A stretch of DNA of 64,000 nt from an uncultured Methanobrevibacter sp. (GTDB taxonomy: Archaea > Methanobacteriota > Methanobacteria > Methanobacteriales > Methanobacteriaceae). Every line of letters begins with the position of its first letter. Within the stretch, counting starts at the first letter, position 1. Position numbers and translations under genes: made by a program. The DNA is taken from the NCBI RefSeq assembly GCF_946184425.1, contig NZ_CAMHFP010000003.1:24406-88405 (forward strand), in the 5' to 3' direction. The notes under the pieces were generated by a model that did no database searches, had not been told where the DNA came from, and was given only the letters and a program-made list of their open reading frames with translations. Below are positions 34,847 to 45,198 of this stretch, one piece after another.

Positions 34847-36055
34847 ATGTATGAATTAGCTAAACAAATACTTGATGAAACTGATGGTAAAATCTGTAAG
34901 AATTGTCTCGGCCGCAAATTATCTAAAACAGTTGAAGGATCCAATAATATTGAAAGGGCGGATAAGATCTGCAGTGAATTTGGAATAGACTTGGATGATG
35001 TGGACTGTGTTGTTTGCGATAATCTGTTCGATAAGCTCAATGATGATTTATATAAAAAGATTGATGATAAGATTAATCAGCTGGGCGTTGAATTTGACAC
35101 ATTTTTAGTGGGTTCAAAAATCAGTAAGGATATTCAAAATAGAGATGAGGAATTATCTGAAAAATTAAATTTAAGTGTTGAAACTATTAAAAAGGAAGTT
35201 AATCGATTAATAGGTCTTGGCATTTGGGAAATATATGACAAGGAAGCAGAATTTGAAAGTCAGGACATAGTTTTCAATATAGACTTAATTAATGAACCTA
35301 AAGTCAGAATTCAGATTAACCCGTTATATGTTGAAGGCAAATACAATAAATTAAAACGTGGAATACCTCAAACCAAATGGCCATGTACCAAATGCAAGGG
35401 AAGAGGCTGTGAAGAGTGCAATTACACGGGCAAACAGTATCCTGAATCAGTTGAAGAATTGATTTCCGAGCATTTTTTAAAACTGACCAAAGGAAAGGAA
35501 GCCAAATTCCATGGTGCGGGCAGGGAAGATATTGACGTTTTGATGTTGGGTTCTGGTAGGCCATTTGTTTTGGAAATCAAGGAACCTAAAATTAGAAATC
35601 TTGATCTGCCATCATTAGAAAAGGAAATTAATAAGATTAATGAAGGTAAAACTTCTTATCATAATTTGCATGTTTGCCAGAGAAGAAGAAAAGCGGAAAT
35701 TAAGCAATCTTCTCCGGATACATATAAGGTTTATAATGCATTTGTCAAATGTGAAAATGCATATGACAAAGATAAGCTTGAATTATTAACAGAATTCGAT
35801 GAAATACATCAGCAAACTCCTTTGAGGGTTTTAAGGCGCCGTGCAGATAAGGTACGCATCAAACATGTGTTAGATTTATCTTATGAAATTGTGGATGATA
35901 CAACATTTAATATGCGCATCAAAACTGAAGGCGGACTGTATATTAAAGAGTTAATTTCAGGCGATGACGGAAGAAGTCATCCTAATGTTAGTGAAGTTTT
36001 AGGAGTCACTGCAGTTTGTGAACAATTGGATGTAATTGAAGTAAGCGAGAAGTAG
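34847..36055 (+). CDS. pus10: tRNA pseudouridine synthase Pus10
   Basis: A 402-residue archaeal enzyme that makes pseudouridine 54 and 55 in the tRNA T-arm. The N-terminal zinc motifs are CKNCLGRKL and [25 protein letters not shown] follows near residue 180. The catalytic region is [20 protein letters not shown], with the active Asp in the DIDVLM part. The C-terminal segment [20 protein letters not shown] is also characteristic. Normal length. Confidence 0.96.
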   Translation: MYELAKQILDETDGKICKNCLGRKLSKTVEGSNNIERADKICSEFGIDLDDVDCVVCDNLFDKLNDDLYKKIDDKINQLGVEFDTFLVGSKISKDIQNRDEELSEKLNLSVETIKKEVNRLIGLGIWEIYDKEAEFESQDIVFNIDLINEPKVRIQINPLYVEGKYNKLKRGIPQTKWPCTKCKGRGCEECNYTGKQYPESVEELISEHFLKLTKGKEAKFHGAGREDIDVLMLGSGRPFVLEIKEPKIRNLDLPSLEKEINKINEGKTSYHNLHVCQRRRKAEIKQSSPDTYKVYNAFVKCENAYDKDKLELLTEFDEIHQQTPLRVLRRRADKVRIKHVLDLSYEIVDDTTFNMRIKTEGGLYIKELISGDDGRSHPNVSEVLGVTAVCEQLDVIEVSEK

Positions 36056-36060
36056 ATATT

Positions 36061-36528
36061 ATGGCAGATGAATTTACACATTTAACTGATAGCGGAGTAC
36101 ATATGGTTGAAGTTGGTGCTAAGCCGGACCAAAAAAGAAGGGCTATTGCCAGAGGTAGTATTTTTTTAGATAAACATACTGTTGATTTAATTCAAAATGA
36201 AGAAATTAAAAAGGGTAATGTACTTACCACTGCTCAAATTGCAGGAATTCAGGCAGTTAAAAATACTTCTTCAATAATTCCACTTTGTCATCCGTTGGCT
36301 TTAACTGGTATTGAACTTGATTTTGAAGTTAAGCAAACAGAAATCATAGCTACCTGTGCTGTTAATACTTTAGGTAAAACTGGAGTTGAAATGGAAGCTA
36401 TTACTGGCGTTAGTGTAGCGTTGCTTACTGTATGGGACATGGTCAAGGCAGTTGAAAAAGATGAGAACGGCCAATATCCAGATACTCGTATAAGTGATAT
36501 CAAGGTTATCAAAAAAGAAAAAATTTAA
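36061..36528 (+). CDS. moaC: Cyclic pyranopterin monophosphate synthase MoaC
   Basis: A 155-residue molybdopterin-biosynthesis enzyme acting after MoaA. Typical blocks are [34 protein letters not shown] (substrate site), [20 protein letters not shown] and the [11 protein letters not shown] end. It starts five bases after pus10. Methanogens need the cofactor for formylmethanofuran dehydrogenase. Confidence 0.96.
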   Translation: MADEFTHLTDSGVHMVEVGAKPDQKRRAIARGSIFLDKHTVDLIQNEEIKKGNVLTTAQIAGIQAVKNTSSIIPLCHPLALTGIELDFEVKQTEIIATCAVNTLGKTGVEMEAITGVSVALLTVWDMVKAVEKDENGQYPDTRISDIKVIKKEKI

Positions 36529-36597
36529 ACTATATATACTATGAAAAAAATATTTATATACAATTATTTTAATTAATTAATTAGGAAGGAGATTACT

Positions 36598-36759
36598 ATG
36601 GCAAAAAAGGATAATAAGATTTCTATGCCTCAGACAGGTGCAGGTTTAGTAAGATATTTTGATGAAGAAAGTGTAGGCCCAAAACTTTCTCCTGAACATG
36701 TTCTCGTTGCTACTGTTATTATAGCAATACTTTGTTTTGTTTTAAGATATTCTGCTTAA
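36598..36759 (+). CDS. Preprotein translocase subunit Sec61-beta (SecG-type)
   Basis: A 53-residue protein too short for the ORF track. It reads MAKKDNKISMPQTGAGLVRY, then an acidic turn (FDEESVGPKLSPEH), then one C-terminal membrane span (VLVATVIIAILCFVLRYSA). The MPQTGAGLVRYF core is diagnostic of archaeal Sec61-beta. A strong GGAAGGAG lies seven or so bases ahead of the ATG, and a TATA-like TTTATATA sits about 45 bases upstream, so it probably has its own promoter. It lies between moaC and hisF. Confidence 0.95.
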   Translation: MAKKDNKISMPQTGAGLVRYFDEESVGPKLSPEHVLVATVIIAILCFVLRYSA

Positions 36760-36808
36760 GAATATTCTATAAGCAAAAATTCACTACTTTTTTTATTATT
36801 TTGATACT

Positions 36809-37633
36809 ATGTTAACTAAAAGAATTATTCCATGTCTAGATTGTGATTTGCAGGTTCCGGAAGGTAGGGTTGTAAAAGGTGTTGAATTTAAGGAAATCAA
36901 ATATGCAGGTAATCCTGTAGATCTTGCAACACGATATTATGAAGAAGGTGCCGATGAAGTTGTAGTTTTGGATATTACTGCTTCACATGAAAGACGAGCT
37001 ACCATGGCTGATGTTATTGACAGATTGACTGAAAATGTGTTTATGCCAATTTGTGTTGGTGGTGGAATAAGGAAAGTTGACGATTACATTAAAATGCTTA
37101 AAGCGGGTGCAGATAAATGCTCAACAAACACTGCGGCTATCAAAAATCCGGAACTTTTAACTGAAGCATCAAAAGTAGTCGGATCACAGGCTGTTGTAAT
37201 TGGAATTGATGCAAAAAGAAGATATGTTGATCATCCTGATGATGTGCCGGATAAAACAGTTATTGAAACTGAAAAAGGTTACTGCTGGTTTGATACTAGT
37301 ATTTATGGTGGTCGTGAATTCACAGGCATCGATGCTATTCAATGGGCTCAGAAATGTCAGGATTTGGGTGCCGGTGAGATTTTATTGACCAGTATGGATG
37401 GTGACGGAACTCAAAACGGATATGATATTGAGTTGAATAAAACCATTAATGATGCAGTTGATATTCCGGTAATTGCCAGTGGTGGTGTTGGTGAGCCAAA
37501 ACACATTTTAGAAGTGTTTGAAAAGACTGATGTGTCAGCTGCTCTTGCAGCAAGCATATTTCATTTTAACCAATATTCAATAGGCACTGTAAAGGAATAC
37601 TTGAAAGAAAATAATGTGGCTGTTCGCTTATGA
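36809..37633 (+). CDS. hisF: Imidazole glycerol phosphate synthase subunit HisF
   Basis: A 274-residue TIM-barrel cyclase that joins PRFAR with ammonia in histidine synthesis. The phosphate and active-site marks are [11 protein letters not shown] with the catalytic Asp, [11 protein letters not shown] near residue 84, [13 protein letters not shown] near 194 and [10 protein letters not shown] near 220. The extra segment around [12 protein letters not shown] is a usual archaeal insertion. Its stop overlaps the glycosylase start by four bases. Confidence 0.97.
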   Translation: MLTKRIIPCLDCDLQVPEGRVVKGVEFKEIKYAGNPVDLATRYYEEGADEVVVLDITASHERRATMADVIDRLTENVFMPICVGGGIRKVDDYIKMLKAGADKCSTNTAAIKNPELLTEASKVVGSQAVVIGIDAKRRYVDHPDDVPDKTVIETEKGYCWFDTSIYGGREFTGIDAIQWAQKCQDLGAGEILLTSMDGDGTQNGYDIELNKTINDAVDIPVIASGGVGEPKHILEVFEKTDVSAALAASIFHFNQYSIGTVKEYLKENNVAVRL

Positions 37634-38544
37634 TTGTTGAAGCACCTATTGATTTGGAACTGACACAACTGTCCGGTCAGACTTCACAGCCTCCCTGGAT
37701 GGAAGTTGATAACTGTTACAGCAATGTTGTTCTGGTTGATGGTGAGCCGGTTGTTTTTAATTTGAGGCAGGCCGGTGATTTTCTGGATTTTAATTTTAGG
37801 GGCAATGTTTCTCAAAAGAAAGCTATTTCGAAATTAAGCTATATTTTTGATTTGGATTTTGATTTGAATAAATTCTATAAATATCTGGGTAATCATGCTG
37901 AACTTGCAGAAATGTCCAAGTTCTGCAATGGTTTAAGACTATTTTTGGCACCCGATCCATTTGAGTGTATAATATCATCAATATGTTCTGCCAACAATTC
38001 CATTAAACGATGGACGAAATCAATTTCTCAGATAAAGTGTAATTGGGGAAATCAATATGGAAATTACTATACTTTTCCTCAAAGCAAGGATTTATTAAAT
38101 GTATATTTGGATGAAGAACAGGAATTAAATTCATCAAATATTCAAAATATTTCAATGTGTAATAATAATCTTAAAAGTTGTGGCGTAGGATATAGAGCAC
38201 CATACATGAGAATGGCATCAGAGATGTTTACAGGTGAAATTGATTTCAGGGAAATTTTTGCAATGGATTATGATGAAGCATTTGAAACAATATTGAAAGT
38301 TCCTGGAGTCGGTCCGAAGGTCGCTGATTGCATATTGCTTTATGGATTTAACTTTAGGGAAGCTTTTCCTTCTGATGTCTGGATAAAACGTATAGTTTCA
38401 CATTTATATTTTGACGGAAAGGATATGAGTGTGGCCAAAGTCCGTGATTTTGGAATGGAAGAATTTGGAAATAATGCTGGATATGTACAGCTTTATTTGT
38501 TCCATTATGCAAGAAAATCCGGTTTGATGAGTAAACTAAAATAA
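37630..38544 (+). CDS. 8-oxoguanine DNA glycosylase/lyase, Ogg1 type
   Basis: A 304-residue HhH-GPD base-excision glycosylase. The helix-hairpin-helix and active site read [19 protein letters not shown] (the Lys after GVGP is the expected nucleophile) and FPSDVWIKR supplies the catalytic Asp. The first 110 residues match the Ogg1/AlkA N-terminal beta domain ([20 protein letters not shown]). It removes oxidised guanine from DNA and is coupled to hisF by a four-base overlap (ATGA). Confidence 0.9.
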   Translation: MIVEAPIDLELTQLSGQTSQPPWMEVDNCYSNVVLVDGEPVVFNLRQAGDFLDFNFRGNVSQKKAISKLSYIFDLDFDLNKFYKYLGNHAELAEMSKFCNGLRLFLAPDPFECIISSICSANNSIKRWTKSISQIKCNWGNQYGNYYTFPQSKDLLNVYLDEEQELNSSNIQNISMCNNNLKSCGVGYRAPYMRMASEMFTGEIDFREIFAMDYDEAFETILKVPGVGPKVADCILLYGFNFREAFPSDVWIKRIVSHLYFDGKDMSVAKVRDFGMEEFGNNAGYVQLYLFHYARKSGLMSKLK

Positions 38545-38647
38545 ATTTAATTTTTAGGTGCATCTTTTTTAATACATTTTTCTAAAGTTTGTAGAAATGT
38601 TATATATTGAAAGTTAGGTTCCATGAACTGTGGAATATTTTAAAAAA

Positions 38648-38655
38648 TATATAAA
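38648..38655 (+). promoter_or_regulatory. TATA box of the DHA2 transporter gene
   Basis: TATATAAA, preceded by a run of A that could be the BRE. Its centre is about 30 bases before the ATG at 38681, which predicts a start of transcription at or very near the ATG. No ribosome-binding site is visible, so the mRNA is probably leaderless. Confidence 0.6.
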
Positions 38656-38680
38656 GTTCATTTTTAATATATAATTATTA

Positions 38681-40048
38681 ATGGAAAAGAAAAATTTACT
38701 TTTATTAGTTTGTACTGTATTGTCATTTTTCACGGTTTTTGCAGTCAATGCGGTGACTATTGTCATTCCATCAATTGCAGCCGAATTTCACATGAGCAAT
38801 ATTGTTCAAAACTGGGTAACTATCATTTTTTTACTTGTAGTGGCGATACTGTCTGTTCCGGCAGGTCAGATTTCGGGAAAATACGGTCTTAAGAAAGTTA
38901 CAATCCTGAGTATAGTTTTATTTATCATTATTTCAATTGTCAATGTGCTTGTAACATCACAGGAACAATTCTTGGCCTGCAGATTGATTTTAGGCATTTC
39001 ACTATCTTTTATTAATGTCACTTCGATGGCGATGATTGTTAATGCTTTCCCTCCTGAAGAACGTGGTAAGGCATTGGGTATAAATATAACTGGTGTTTAT
39101 GTAGGTTTGTCATTGTCTCCTTTTATTGGAGGTGTCTTGAATTATAATTTGGGTTGGAGATCTGTAGTATTGTTCGGTGTTCCATTCCTGTTTGTAATTT
39201 TAGCTTTACTTCTAACAAGAATCGATGATGAATGGAGTTCATTTGAAAACATTCCGCTTGATATAAAAGGATCATTTGCCTATGGAATTGGAATAGTGCT
39301 TTTCATGTATGGATTCACTATTTTAAACACTCAACTGGGTATAATACTGACAGTTCTGGGCATAATAATTCTTGTGATATTCGGATTGATAGAACTGAAA
39401 CAGACATATCCTGTATTTGACATAAGATTTTTCAAAAATCGCAAGTTTTTATCCTCTAATTTTGCTTCATTATGTGCATATCTGGCAACTTATGCTGTAA
39501 CAACAATTTTAAACTATCACTTGCAGTATATTAAAGGATTCGATTCACAAACTGCTGGTCTGATATTGCTTGTGGCACCATTGTGTCAGGTGATTTTAGC
39601 CCCTATTGCCGGAAGATTGTCAGATAAGTTTGTTCCCCAAATTCTTGCAGCTATCGGTATGGCACTCGGAACAGTTTCGCTTGTCATGTTCTCATCTTTG
39701 GATAGCACAACATCAATGGTATTTTTAATCGTGGCGATGATAATCTATGGTATAGGTTTCGGGTTGTTCTCTCCGCCTAATACAAATGTCATCATGGGTT
39801 CCGTTCCGCCGAAAGACACATCAGTAGCATCAGCTGCAGTAGCGACAATGCGTACAGTAGGTCAGGCAATGAGTATGGGGATATTGACATTAGTATTTGC
39901 ATTTGTGATGGGTGATGTTCCGATTATCGCTCAATATTATCCTTTATTGATAAGCAGCTGTCAAATAACATGCATTATTTGTGTGGTGCTATGCATTGCA
40001 TCAGTATTTGCTTCATTTGTTGGAATTAAATCAGATAGTTCAAATTAA
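38681..40048 (+). CDS. MFS transporter, DHA2 (EmrB/QacA) type
   Basis: A 455-residue membrane protein with about 14 spans, the hallmark of DHA2 exporters. The loop VPAGQISGKYGLKKVTILS matches MFS motif A, and GVYVGLSLSPFIGGVL matches the antiporter motif C. Substrate unknown, likely a drug or toxic compound. The start ATG has no ribosome-binding site but a well-placed TATA box. Its 3' end overlaps the convergent decayed HEPN gene by nine bases. Confidence 0.92.
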   Translation: MEKKNLLLLVCTVLSFFTVFAVNAVTIVIPSIAAEFHMSNIVQNWVTIIFLLVVAILSVPAGQISGKYGLKKVTILSIVLFIIISIVNVLVTSQEQFLACRLILGISLSFINVTSMAMIVNAFPPEERGKALGINITGVYVGLSLSPFIGGVLNYNLGWRSVVLFGVPFLFVILALLLTRIDDEWSSFENIPLDIKGSFAYGIGIVLFMYGFTILNTQLGIILTVLGIIILVIFGLIELKQTYPVFDIRFFKNRKFLSSNFASLCAYLATYAVTTILNYHLQYIKGFDSQTAGLILLVAPLCQVILAPIAGRLSDKFVPQILAAIGMALGTVSLVMFSSLDSTTSMVFLIVAMIIYGIGFGLFSPPNTNVIMGSVPPKDTSVASAAVATMRTVGQAMSMGILTLVFAFVMGDVPIIAQYYPLLISSCQITCIICVVLCIASVFASFVGIKSDSSN

Positions 40049-40458
40049 TTCAATTTCCTGAAGCAATTCAAATATTTTTTTAGATTTTCTACAGCAGCGA
40101 TTGTATATATGTTTTAGATTTTTAGGATTTTTGGAATCATAATCTACTGTGTTTCTGTATTTTCTTAACACATTTAATCTTTGGCTTATCCGGGCACCAA
40201 TATTGTTTTTATTTAATTTTTCATGTTTTTTAAAGGTGAATCTGGTTTCATGATGGATCCTACCTGATGTGGACCTCATAATTTCTTCATTATATGGATT
40301 TAAAATAGTTCATGGTTTAAAATATAATCTCTAGATTCTAAAAAGGAGGAATAATAAAATCTTCCAATTCCTGTTCTCGTTTTTGCAATATCTTCTTCAG
40401 ATTTATATGATTCGGCAAGTTTAAAATAATCATGCCAATCGAAATCATTATTCTTCAT
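40040..40458 (-). pseudogene. Frameshifted small HEPN-domain gene
   Basis: The N-terminal part (40300-40458) reads FDWHDYFKLAESYKSEEDIA and GRFYYSSFLESRDYILNHEL, then stops. One base out of frame, near 40303-40310 in a run of T and A, the protein resumes as NPYNEEIMRSTSGRIHHETR and ends with LRKYRNTVDYDSKNPK and the helix KIFELLQEIELI. The YYSSF helix and the R-x-x-VDYD motif mark a HEPN protein of the same type as the remnant at 6086-6497. A single indel separates the halves, so the loss is recent, or a sequencing error. Its start overlaps the partner gene by 11 bases. Confidence 0.75.
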
Positions 40459-40855
40459 AAGGCTCCACCAGAATTATGTATTCAATATCTGTTTTTGGAT
40501 ATCTGTCAATGATTCTATCGCTGATTAAGTCTTCTTTTAGGAGTAATGTTTTTTCATCCGATGTGGAATAGATTACTATTTCAAGGATTTTTTCATGGGG
40601 ATCTGTTTCTTTCAAGAAATCCAGTGTAAGTTCATTATAGGATAACTCTTCGGATATAATTTCAGGTAAATTTAAAATAATGTTTTTCATTTCAATGTCT
40701 TTTGAAATAAACTTTTCAATCAACTCTGAATTTGAAGAGGGAAATTTAAAGTATTTTTTTAGTGTTTCATAAAGATTTGGGATTATTTTTACCTCATTTA
40801 ATGAACTTTTATGAGGAATTTGCATTTCTAGTTTTTGCTCGTAAAATTGTTTCAT
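40448..40855 (-). CDS. Partner protein of a HEPN module, possibly antitoxin-like
   Basis: A 135-residue soluble protein, no recognised domain. The C-terminal half (EKILEIVIYSTSDEKTLLLK, then DIEYIILVEPYEE) follows the strand-helix-strand layout of the 78-residue protein at 5844-6080, which also precedes a broken HEPN gene. It overlaps the HEPN gene start by 11 bases, as toxin-antitoxin pairs often do. An antitoxin or sensor role is inferred from this coupling only. Confidence 0.6.
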   Translation of the reverse strand: MKQFYEQKLEMQIPHKSSLNEVKIIPNLYETLKKYFKFPSSNSELIEKFISKDIEMKNIILNLPEIISEELSYNELTLDFLKETDPHEKILEIVIYSTSDEKTLLLKEDLISDRIIDRYPKTDIEYIILVEPYEE

Positions 40856-40978
40856 ATTTAAACCTCTGGATTTTAATTTAAATCTAATTATAGTATGGTG
40901 AGAGGTTTATTTATAGTTAACTTTAATTTAACATCAATTTTACAAATTTAAAGCAATTTAAAATAAAAAAAGAAAATT

Positions 40979-40998
40979 GAAAGATGTAATTATCTTTC
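40979..40998 (-). terminator. Hairpin around the cyclophilin stop
   Basis: GAAAGAT-GTAATT-ATCTTTC, 7-bp stem, with the TAA stop (40990-40992) at the loop. Downstream on the minus strand is TTTTCTTTTTTTATTTT-like sequence, as for an archaeal terminator. Confidence 0.65.
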
Positions 40999-41421
40999 TT
41001 CGACGGTCACTCTGTTCATTACATCTCCCTGTTGGATTGCATTTACAACATCCTGACCTTTGATAACTTGACCGAATACTGTGTGAACACCGTCTAAGTG
41101 TGGTTGTGGACAATGGGTAATGAAGAATTGGCTTCCTCCAGTGTCTTTACCAGCATGTGCCATGGATAATGCACCGGTACCGTGTTTGTGTGGGTTTCCT
41201 TCGGTTTCACATTTTATGGTGTAACCTGGTCCGCCGGTACCGTTTCCGTTTGGACATCCACCTTGAATTACAAAGTTAGGAATTACTCTGTGGAAAGTTA
41301 ATCCGTCGTAAAATCCTTCTTTGATTAATTTTTCAAAGTTGGCTACAGTTCCAGGTGCTTCATTAGGAAACAGTTCAAGTTCTATATTTCCTTTGTCAGT
41401 TTCGATTGTTGCGACTTTCAT
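40990..41421 (-). CDS. Cyclophilin-type peptidyl-prolyl isomerase
   Basis: A 143-residue prolyl isomerase of the short prokaryotic PpiB type. Conserved blocks are [33 protein letters not shown] with the catalytic Arg and Phe, [16 protein letters not shown] and [10 protein letters not shown]. No signal peptide, so cytoplasmic. It helps protein folding. It diverges from argD across about 70 bases, and its end has a clear terminator hairpin. Confidence 0.95.
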   Translation of the reverse strand: MKVATIETDKGNIELELFPNEAPGTVANFEKLIKEGFYDGLTFHRVIPNFVIQGGCPNGNGTGGPGYTIKCETEGNPHKHGTGALSMAHAGKDTGGSQFFITHCPQPHLDGVHTVFGQVIKGQDVVNAIQQGDVMNRVTVEER

Positions 41422-41492
41422 TTTATCACCTATTTTTAAATAATATTAATATTATAAATATTAATGATTAAATAGTTTATGGAGGTTTTTAT

Positions 41493-42653
41493 ATGAATAC
41501 TAAAGAACTTATAGAGATTGAAGATGAATACTTTATTAATACGTTTACAAGACAACCAATTGTATTGGACCATGGTGATGGTGTAAAAGTCACTGATATT
41601 GATGGAAATGAATATATGGATATGTTTGCAGGGATTGCTGTAAACTGTTTAGGTCACAATCACCCAAAACTTGTAAAAGCAATTCAAGAACAGGCAGAAA
41701 AACTAATTCATATTTCCAGTATTTATTATAATGAACCTGCTTTAATTTATGCAAAAAGACTGATTGATAAAACTCACTTTGATAGAATATTCTATTCAAA
41801 CAGTGGTGCTGAAGCAAATGAGGGAGCTATTAAGTTAGCTGTCAAATACACTGGTAAAAGTGAAGTCATATCAACTGTAGATTCATTCCACGGAAGAACA
41901 ATAATGACTCTTGCAGCAACAGGTCATGATGAATATCACGAACCATTCAAACAAATAATGCCAAAAGGTTTCATTAATGTCCCATATAATGATATTGAAG
42001 CTATTAAAGAAGCAATAACTGATGAAACTGCTGCCATTATTGTTGAACCTGTACAGGGTGAAGGTGGAGTAAATATTCCTGATGCTGATTATTTAAAAGA
42101 AATTCAAAAGATTTGTAATGAAAAAAACATTGTATTCATTGTGGATGAAGTGCAAACAGGATTTGGAAGATGCGGAACATTATTTGCTCATGAACTATTT
42201 GATGTTAAACCTGATATCATGACAATGGCTAAGGGTATCGGTGGAGGAGTTCCAATGGGTGGAATTCTTGCAACTGAAAAAGTGGCCAGTGCGTTTGTAC
42301 CTGGTGATCACGGTACCACTTTCGGAGGAGGACCATTAGTTGCAGCAGCAGCAAATGCAGTCCTTGACGTATTTGAATCAGATAACATATTGGACAATGT
42401 AAATGAAGTCGGTGACTACTTTATCTCCGAGTTAAAAAAATTAGACAAAGACATAATTGCCGATGTAAGAGGTAAAGGATTAATGGTCGGTATTGAATTG
42501 ACCAAACCTGGTGCTGAATATGTGGACAAACTTCGCGAAGCAGGATTTTTAATTAACTGTACTGCCGGCAATGTTTTAAGATTAGTGCCACCATTAATAA
42601 TTACAAAAGAAGAAATTGACGAATTTGTAAAAGCTTTAGATGAAATATTATAG
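41493..42653 (+). CDS. argD: Acetylornithine aminotransferase
   Basis: A 386-residue PLP enzyme of arginine synthesis (it may also act on N-succinyl-diaminopimelate). Class III aminotransferase marks include YSNSGAEANEGAIKLA near residue 96, VDSFHGRTIMTLAATG, IVEPVQGEGGVNIP, FIVDEVQTGFGRCG and the PLP lysine in TMAKGIGGGVPMGG near residue 245. GGAGG lies about seven bases before the ATG. It is followed after 25 bases by a zinc-ribbon protein. Confidence 0.95.
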   Translation: MNTKELIEIEDEYFINTFTRQPIVLDHGDGVKVTDIDGNEYMDMFAGIAVNCLGHNHPKLVKAIQEQAEKLIHISSIYYNEPALIYAKRLIDKTHFDRIFYSNSGAEANEGAIKLAVKYTGKSEVISTVDSFHGRTIMTLAATGHDEYHEPFKQIMPKGFINVPYNDIEAIKEAITDETAAIIVEPVQGEGGVNIPDADYLKEIQKICNEKNIVFIVDEVQTGFGRCGTLFAHELFDVKPDIMTMAKGIGGGVPMGGILATEKVASAFVPGDHGTTFGGGPLVAAAANAVLDVFESDNILDNVNEVGDYFISELKKLDKDIIADVRGKGLMVGIELTKPGAEYVDKLREAGFLINCTAGNVLRLVPPLIITKEEIDEFVKALDEIL

Positions 42654-42678
42654 TTAAATAATCTTTTGGAGGTTTATT

Positions 42679-43380
42679 ATGGCAAGACAAGTGGAATATT
42701 TATGTAATACTTGCGGATACACTTATACTTCAATAGATCAAATCTTTTGGATTGATGAGGTTGGACAAGTAACTCTAAAGCCATTGGTAATGTCAACATC
42801 AGCTGAAAGTTCTAACGCTCCGGTAAAAGGATTTTTTGCAAACTATTACTGTTATGAATGTCAAAAATTTATTAATAAATTCATTATTTATAAGAAATCA
42901 TCTGAACTGGATGATGGAGAAATTATTCAGCTAATTGAAAATTATAATGATAATCCCAAAATCATTCAATTTGACGATGAGTTCCAGAGATGTTTGGACT
43001 GTGGTAGTGAATTGCCTTCAAAAGCAGATTATTCATTCGCTCTGGATGTATCCGATGAATTCCATATAGGGGAAGATGACTATGACTTTTCTAATGGTGA
43101 TGATTTTAAATTTGCAGGAGTTTATCATGGATATTTCTGTTCAAATTGTAAAAAACAAATTAATAAATTTGTCATTACTGAAAATAAAGCTGACTTTTCC
43201 GATTCGGATATTAAATCTGTACTTACTGAACATACTAACGATTTAACAATTTTCATTCGCCGTGATTTTGACATATGTCCGGATTGCGGTGAAGAAGTAT
43301 ATTATTTGAATCAAAATTCCACATGTCCAAAATGCAGAAGAGATAGTTTGACCATTGTGGGGCACATGATGGTTGATTAA
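42679..43380 (+). CDS. Hypothetical protein with duplicated zinc-ribbon modules
   Basis: A 233-residue protein without a known name. It contains two parallel modules: CNTCGYTYTS ... GFFANYYCYECQKFINKFII (residues 9-73) and CLDCGSELPS ... GVYHGYFCSNCKKQINKFVI (about 113-177), each with CxxC before and CxxC after an acidic linker, then a third, shorter ribbon CPDCGEEVYY ... CPKC at the C-terminus. The modules clearly arose by duplication. Function unknown. GGAGG precedes the ATG; it lies between argD and lysA and its stop overlaps a convergent NUDIX gene by four bases. Confidence 0.8.
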   Translation: MARQVEYLCNTCGYTYTSIDQIFWIDEVGQVTLKPLVMSTSAESSNAPVKGFFANYYCYECQKFINKFIIYKKSSELDDGEIIQLIENYNDNPKIIQFDDEFQRCLDCGSELPSKADYSFALDVSDEFHIGEDDYDFSNGDDFKFAGVYHGYFCSNCKKQINKFVITENKADFSDSDIKSVLTEHTNDLTIFIRRDFDICPDCGEEVYYLNQNSTCPKCRRDSLTIVGHMMVD

Positions 43381-43778
43381 ATCTCCCATTTTCTTTTTTT
43401 CAATACTTTTTTAAGGGATGTTGAAATATCTAATGTTTTTATTTTTTCTAAATTTGCCCACATCCAGTCTGTATGCTCTTCACTTATTTTCACTTCTCCA
43501 GTAACATTTTCCATATACATCATTAATTGAACGGTTCTTTTGTGTGTATAGTCGTTTTGTATTGCCTCTGCGAAGTCTCCAACTTCACAATCAAGATTGG
43601 TTTCCTCTTTAATCTCTCGAACTAATGCATCGGTAAAGAACTCTCCTTTTTCTACTTTTCCACCAGGCAGTTCCCACATTTCCGGGTCGGTTCGGCTTTT
43701 GGGGTGTCTTTTTAAAATTAAGATTTCTTCATTATGATTTTTGATAATTCCTCTAACAGTTAGTCCATATGATTTCAT
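43377..43778 (-). CDS. NUDIX hydrolase, MutT-like
   Basis: A 133-residue hydrolase with Nudix box GGKVEKGEFFTDALVREIKE followed by ETNL (residues about 41-64). The start VRGIIKNHNEEILILKR and the late WMWANLEKIKTLD helix resemble 8-oxo-dGTP diphosphatase-type MutT enzymes; the substrate is unproven. It is single, convergent with the zinc-ribbon gene and divergent from lysA. Confidence 0.9.
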   Translation of the reverse strand: MKSYGLTVRGIIKNHNEEILILKRHPKSRTDPEMWELPGGKVEKGEFFTDALVREIKEETNLDCEVGDFAEAIQNDYTHKRTVQLMMYMENVTGEVKISEEHTDWMWANLEKIKTLDISTSLKKVLKKRKWEI

Positions 43779-43905
43779 ACTATCACTAATTAATTTTATA
43801 GTTTAATGTTTAATAATTTGAACGGAAAACCTTTTTCCTTAAATAATCTTAAATAAAAGTTGGGACATAATATTATTATAATGTAACTTTTTAGGAGTTT
43901 TAATT

Positions 43906-45189
43906 ATGGATTTAAATATTAAAGTAAACGACAAAAACCACCTTGATATAGGTGGTGCTGATGCTGTAGATATTGCAGAAGAATTTGGAACTCCAACCTT
44001 TGTAATTGATGAAAATAGGGTAAGATATAATTATAATAAATTTTATAATGCATTTTCAAAATATTATCCTGATTTTAAAGTATTTTATGCATGTAAAGCT
44101 AATACAAACCTTGCTGTCATGAAAATTTTAGAAAGTGAAGGTTGTTGCATTGATGCTGTATCTCCTGGTGAAGTTCACATTTCAAAAATGCTTGGATTTT
44201 CCGGAGATAGAATTTTATTTACAGGTAACAACATCACAAATGAAGAATTGGAATATGTTCACAATGAAGGGGTTGTCCTTAACATTGATTCAGTTTCTGC
44301 ATTAAACAGATTAGCTAAAATCATTGACCCTGAAGGAGTTAAACTTTCATTCAGAGTCAATCCGATGGTAGGTGCAGGGCACCATGAACATACCATTACC
44401 GGTGGAGTAATGAGTAAATTCGGTATTATGGATAATGAAGCTAGTGAAGTTTATAAATTAGCTCAGGAATTAGGATTTAATCCAATTGGTATGCATTCTC
44501 ATATCGGATCTGGAATTTTGGATCCGGAACCATTCAAATTAGCTATCGAGTCAACAATGGATATTGCGGGAAAAGTTCATGAGGATACTGGAATAGACTT
44601 TGAATTCATTGACTTCGGTGGAGGTGTGGGTGTTCCTTACACTCCTGAAGAAAATCTTTTGGATTTGGACAAATTTGCAGAAGTCAACGTTGGTTTATTT
44701 AAAGAAAAATTAGAACAGTATGGTATGGGAAATCCTACAATGTTTTTAGAACCTGGAAGATACTTAGTTGCCGATGCATGTGTTCTTCTTGTAACTGTAA
44801 ACAGTGTAAAACAAAGTTACAGAAAATTCATTGGAGTGGATGCAGGTTTCAACACACTCCAAAGGCCAGCAATGTATGGTTCATACCATCATATTGTAGA
44901 TGCAAGCAGGATGGATGCTCCTAATACTCAGGAAGTGGATGTTGCAGGTAATGTATGCGAATCAGGAGATTTATTTGCACGTGACAGACCTTTGCCTGAT
45001 ATAGAAGAAGGAGATGTTTTAGGAATCATGAATGCTGGAGCTTATGGATTTACCATGTCTTCACATTATAATTCAAGACCTTTACCTTCAGAAATATTAG
45101 TGACTGATGGAAAATGCTCTGTAATTCGTCAAAGAGAAACATTCGAAGATTTATACAAAAAACAATGTATTCCTCCACATTTAAAATAA
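43906..45189 (+). CDS. lysA: Diaminopimelate decarboxylase
   Basis: A 427-residue PLP enzyme making lysine from meso-diaminopimelate. The PLP lysine lies in [10 protein letters not shown] near residue 63, the glycine loop is [19 protein letters not shown] binds the cofactor phosphate region, and [14 protein letters not shown] contributes the second-subunit active-site Cys. It has an AGGAG before the ATG and is followed nine bases later by dapF, so the two last lysine steps are encoded together. Confidence 0.97.
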   Translation: MDLNIKVNDKNHLDIGGADAVDIAEEFGTPTFVIDENRVRYNYNKFYNAFSKYYPDFKVFYACKANTNLAVMKILESEGCCIDAVSPGEVHISKMLGFSGDRILFTGNNITNEELEYVHNEGVVLNIDSVSALNRLAKIIDPEGVKLSFRVNPMVGAGHHEHTITGGVMSKFGIMDNEASEVYKLAQELGFNPIGMHSHIGSGILDPEPFKLAIESTMDIAGKVHEDTGIDFEFIDFGGGVGVPYTPEENLLDLDKFAEVNVGLFKEKLEQYGMGNPTMFLEPGRYLVADACVLLVTVNSVKQSYRKFIGVDAGFNTLQRPAMYGSYHHIVDASRMDAPNTQEVDVAGNVCESGDLFARDRPLPDIEEGDVLGIMNAGAYGFTMSSHYNSRPLPSEILVTDGKCSVIRQRETFEDLYKKQCIPPHLK

Positions 45190-45198
45190 GTTGATACT

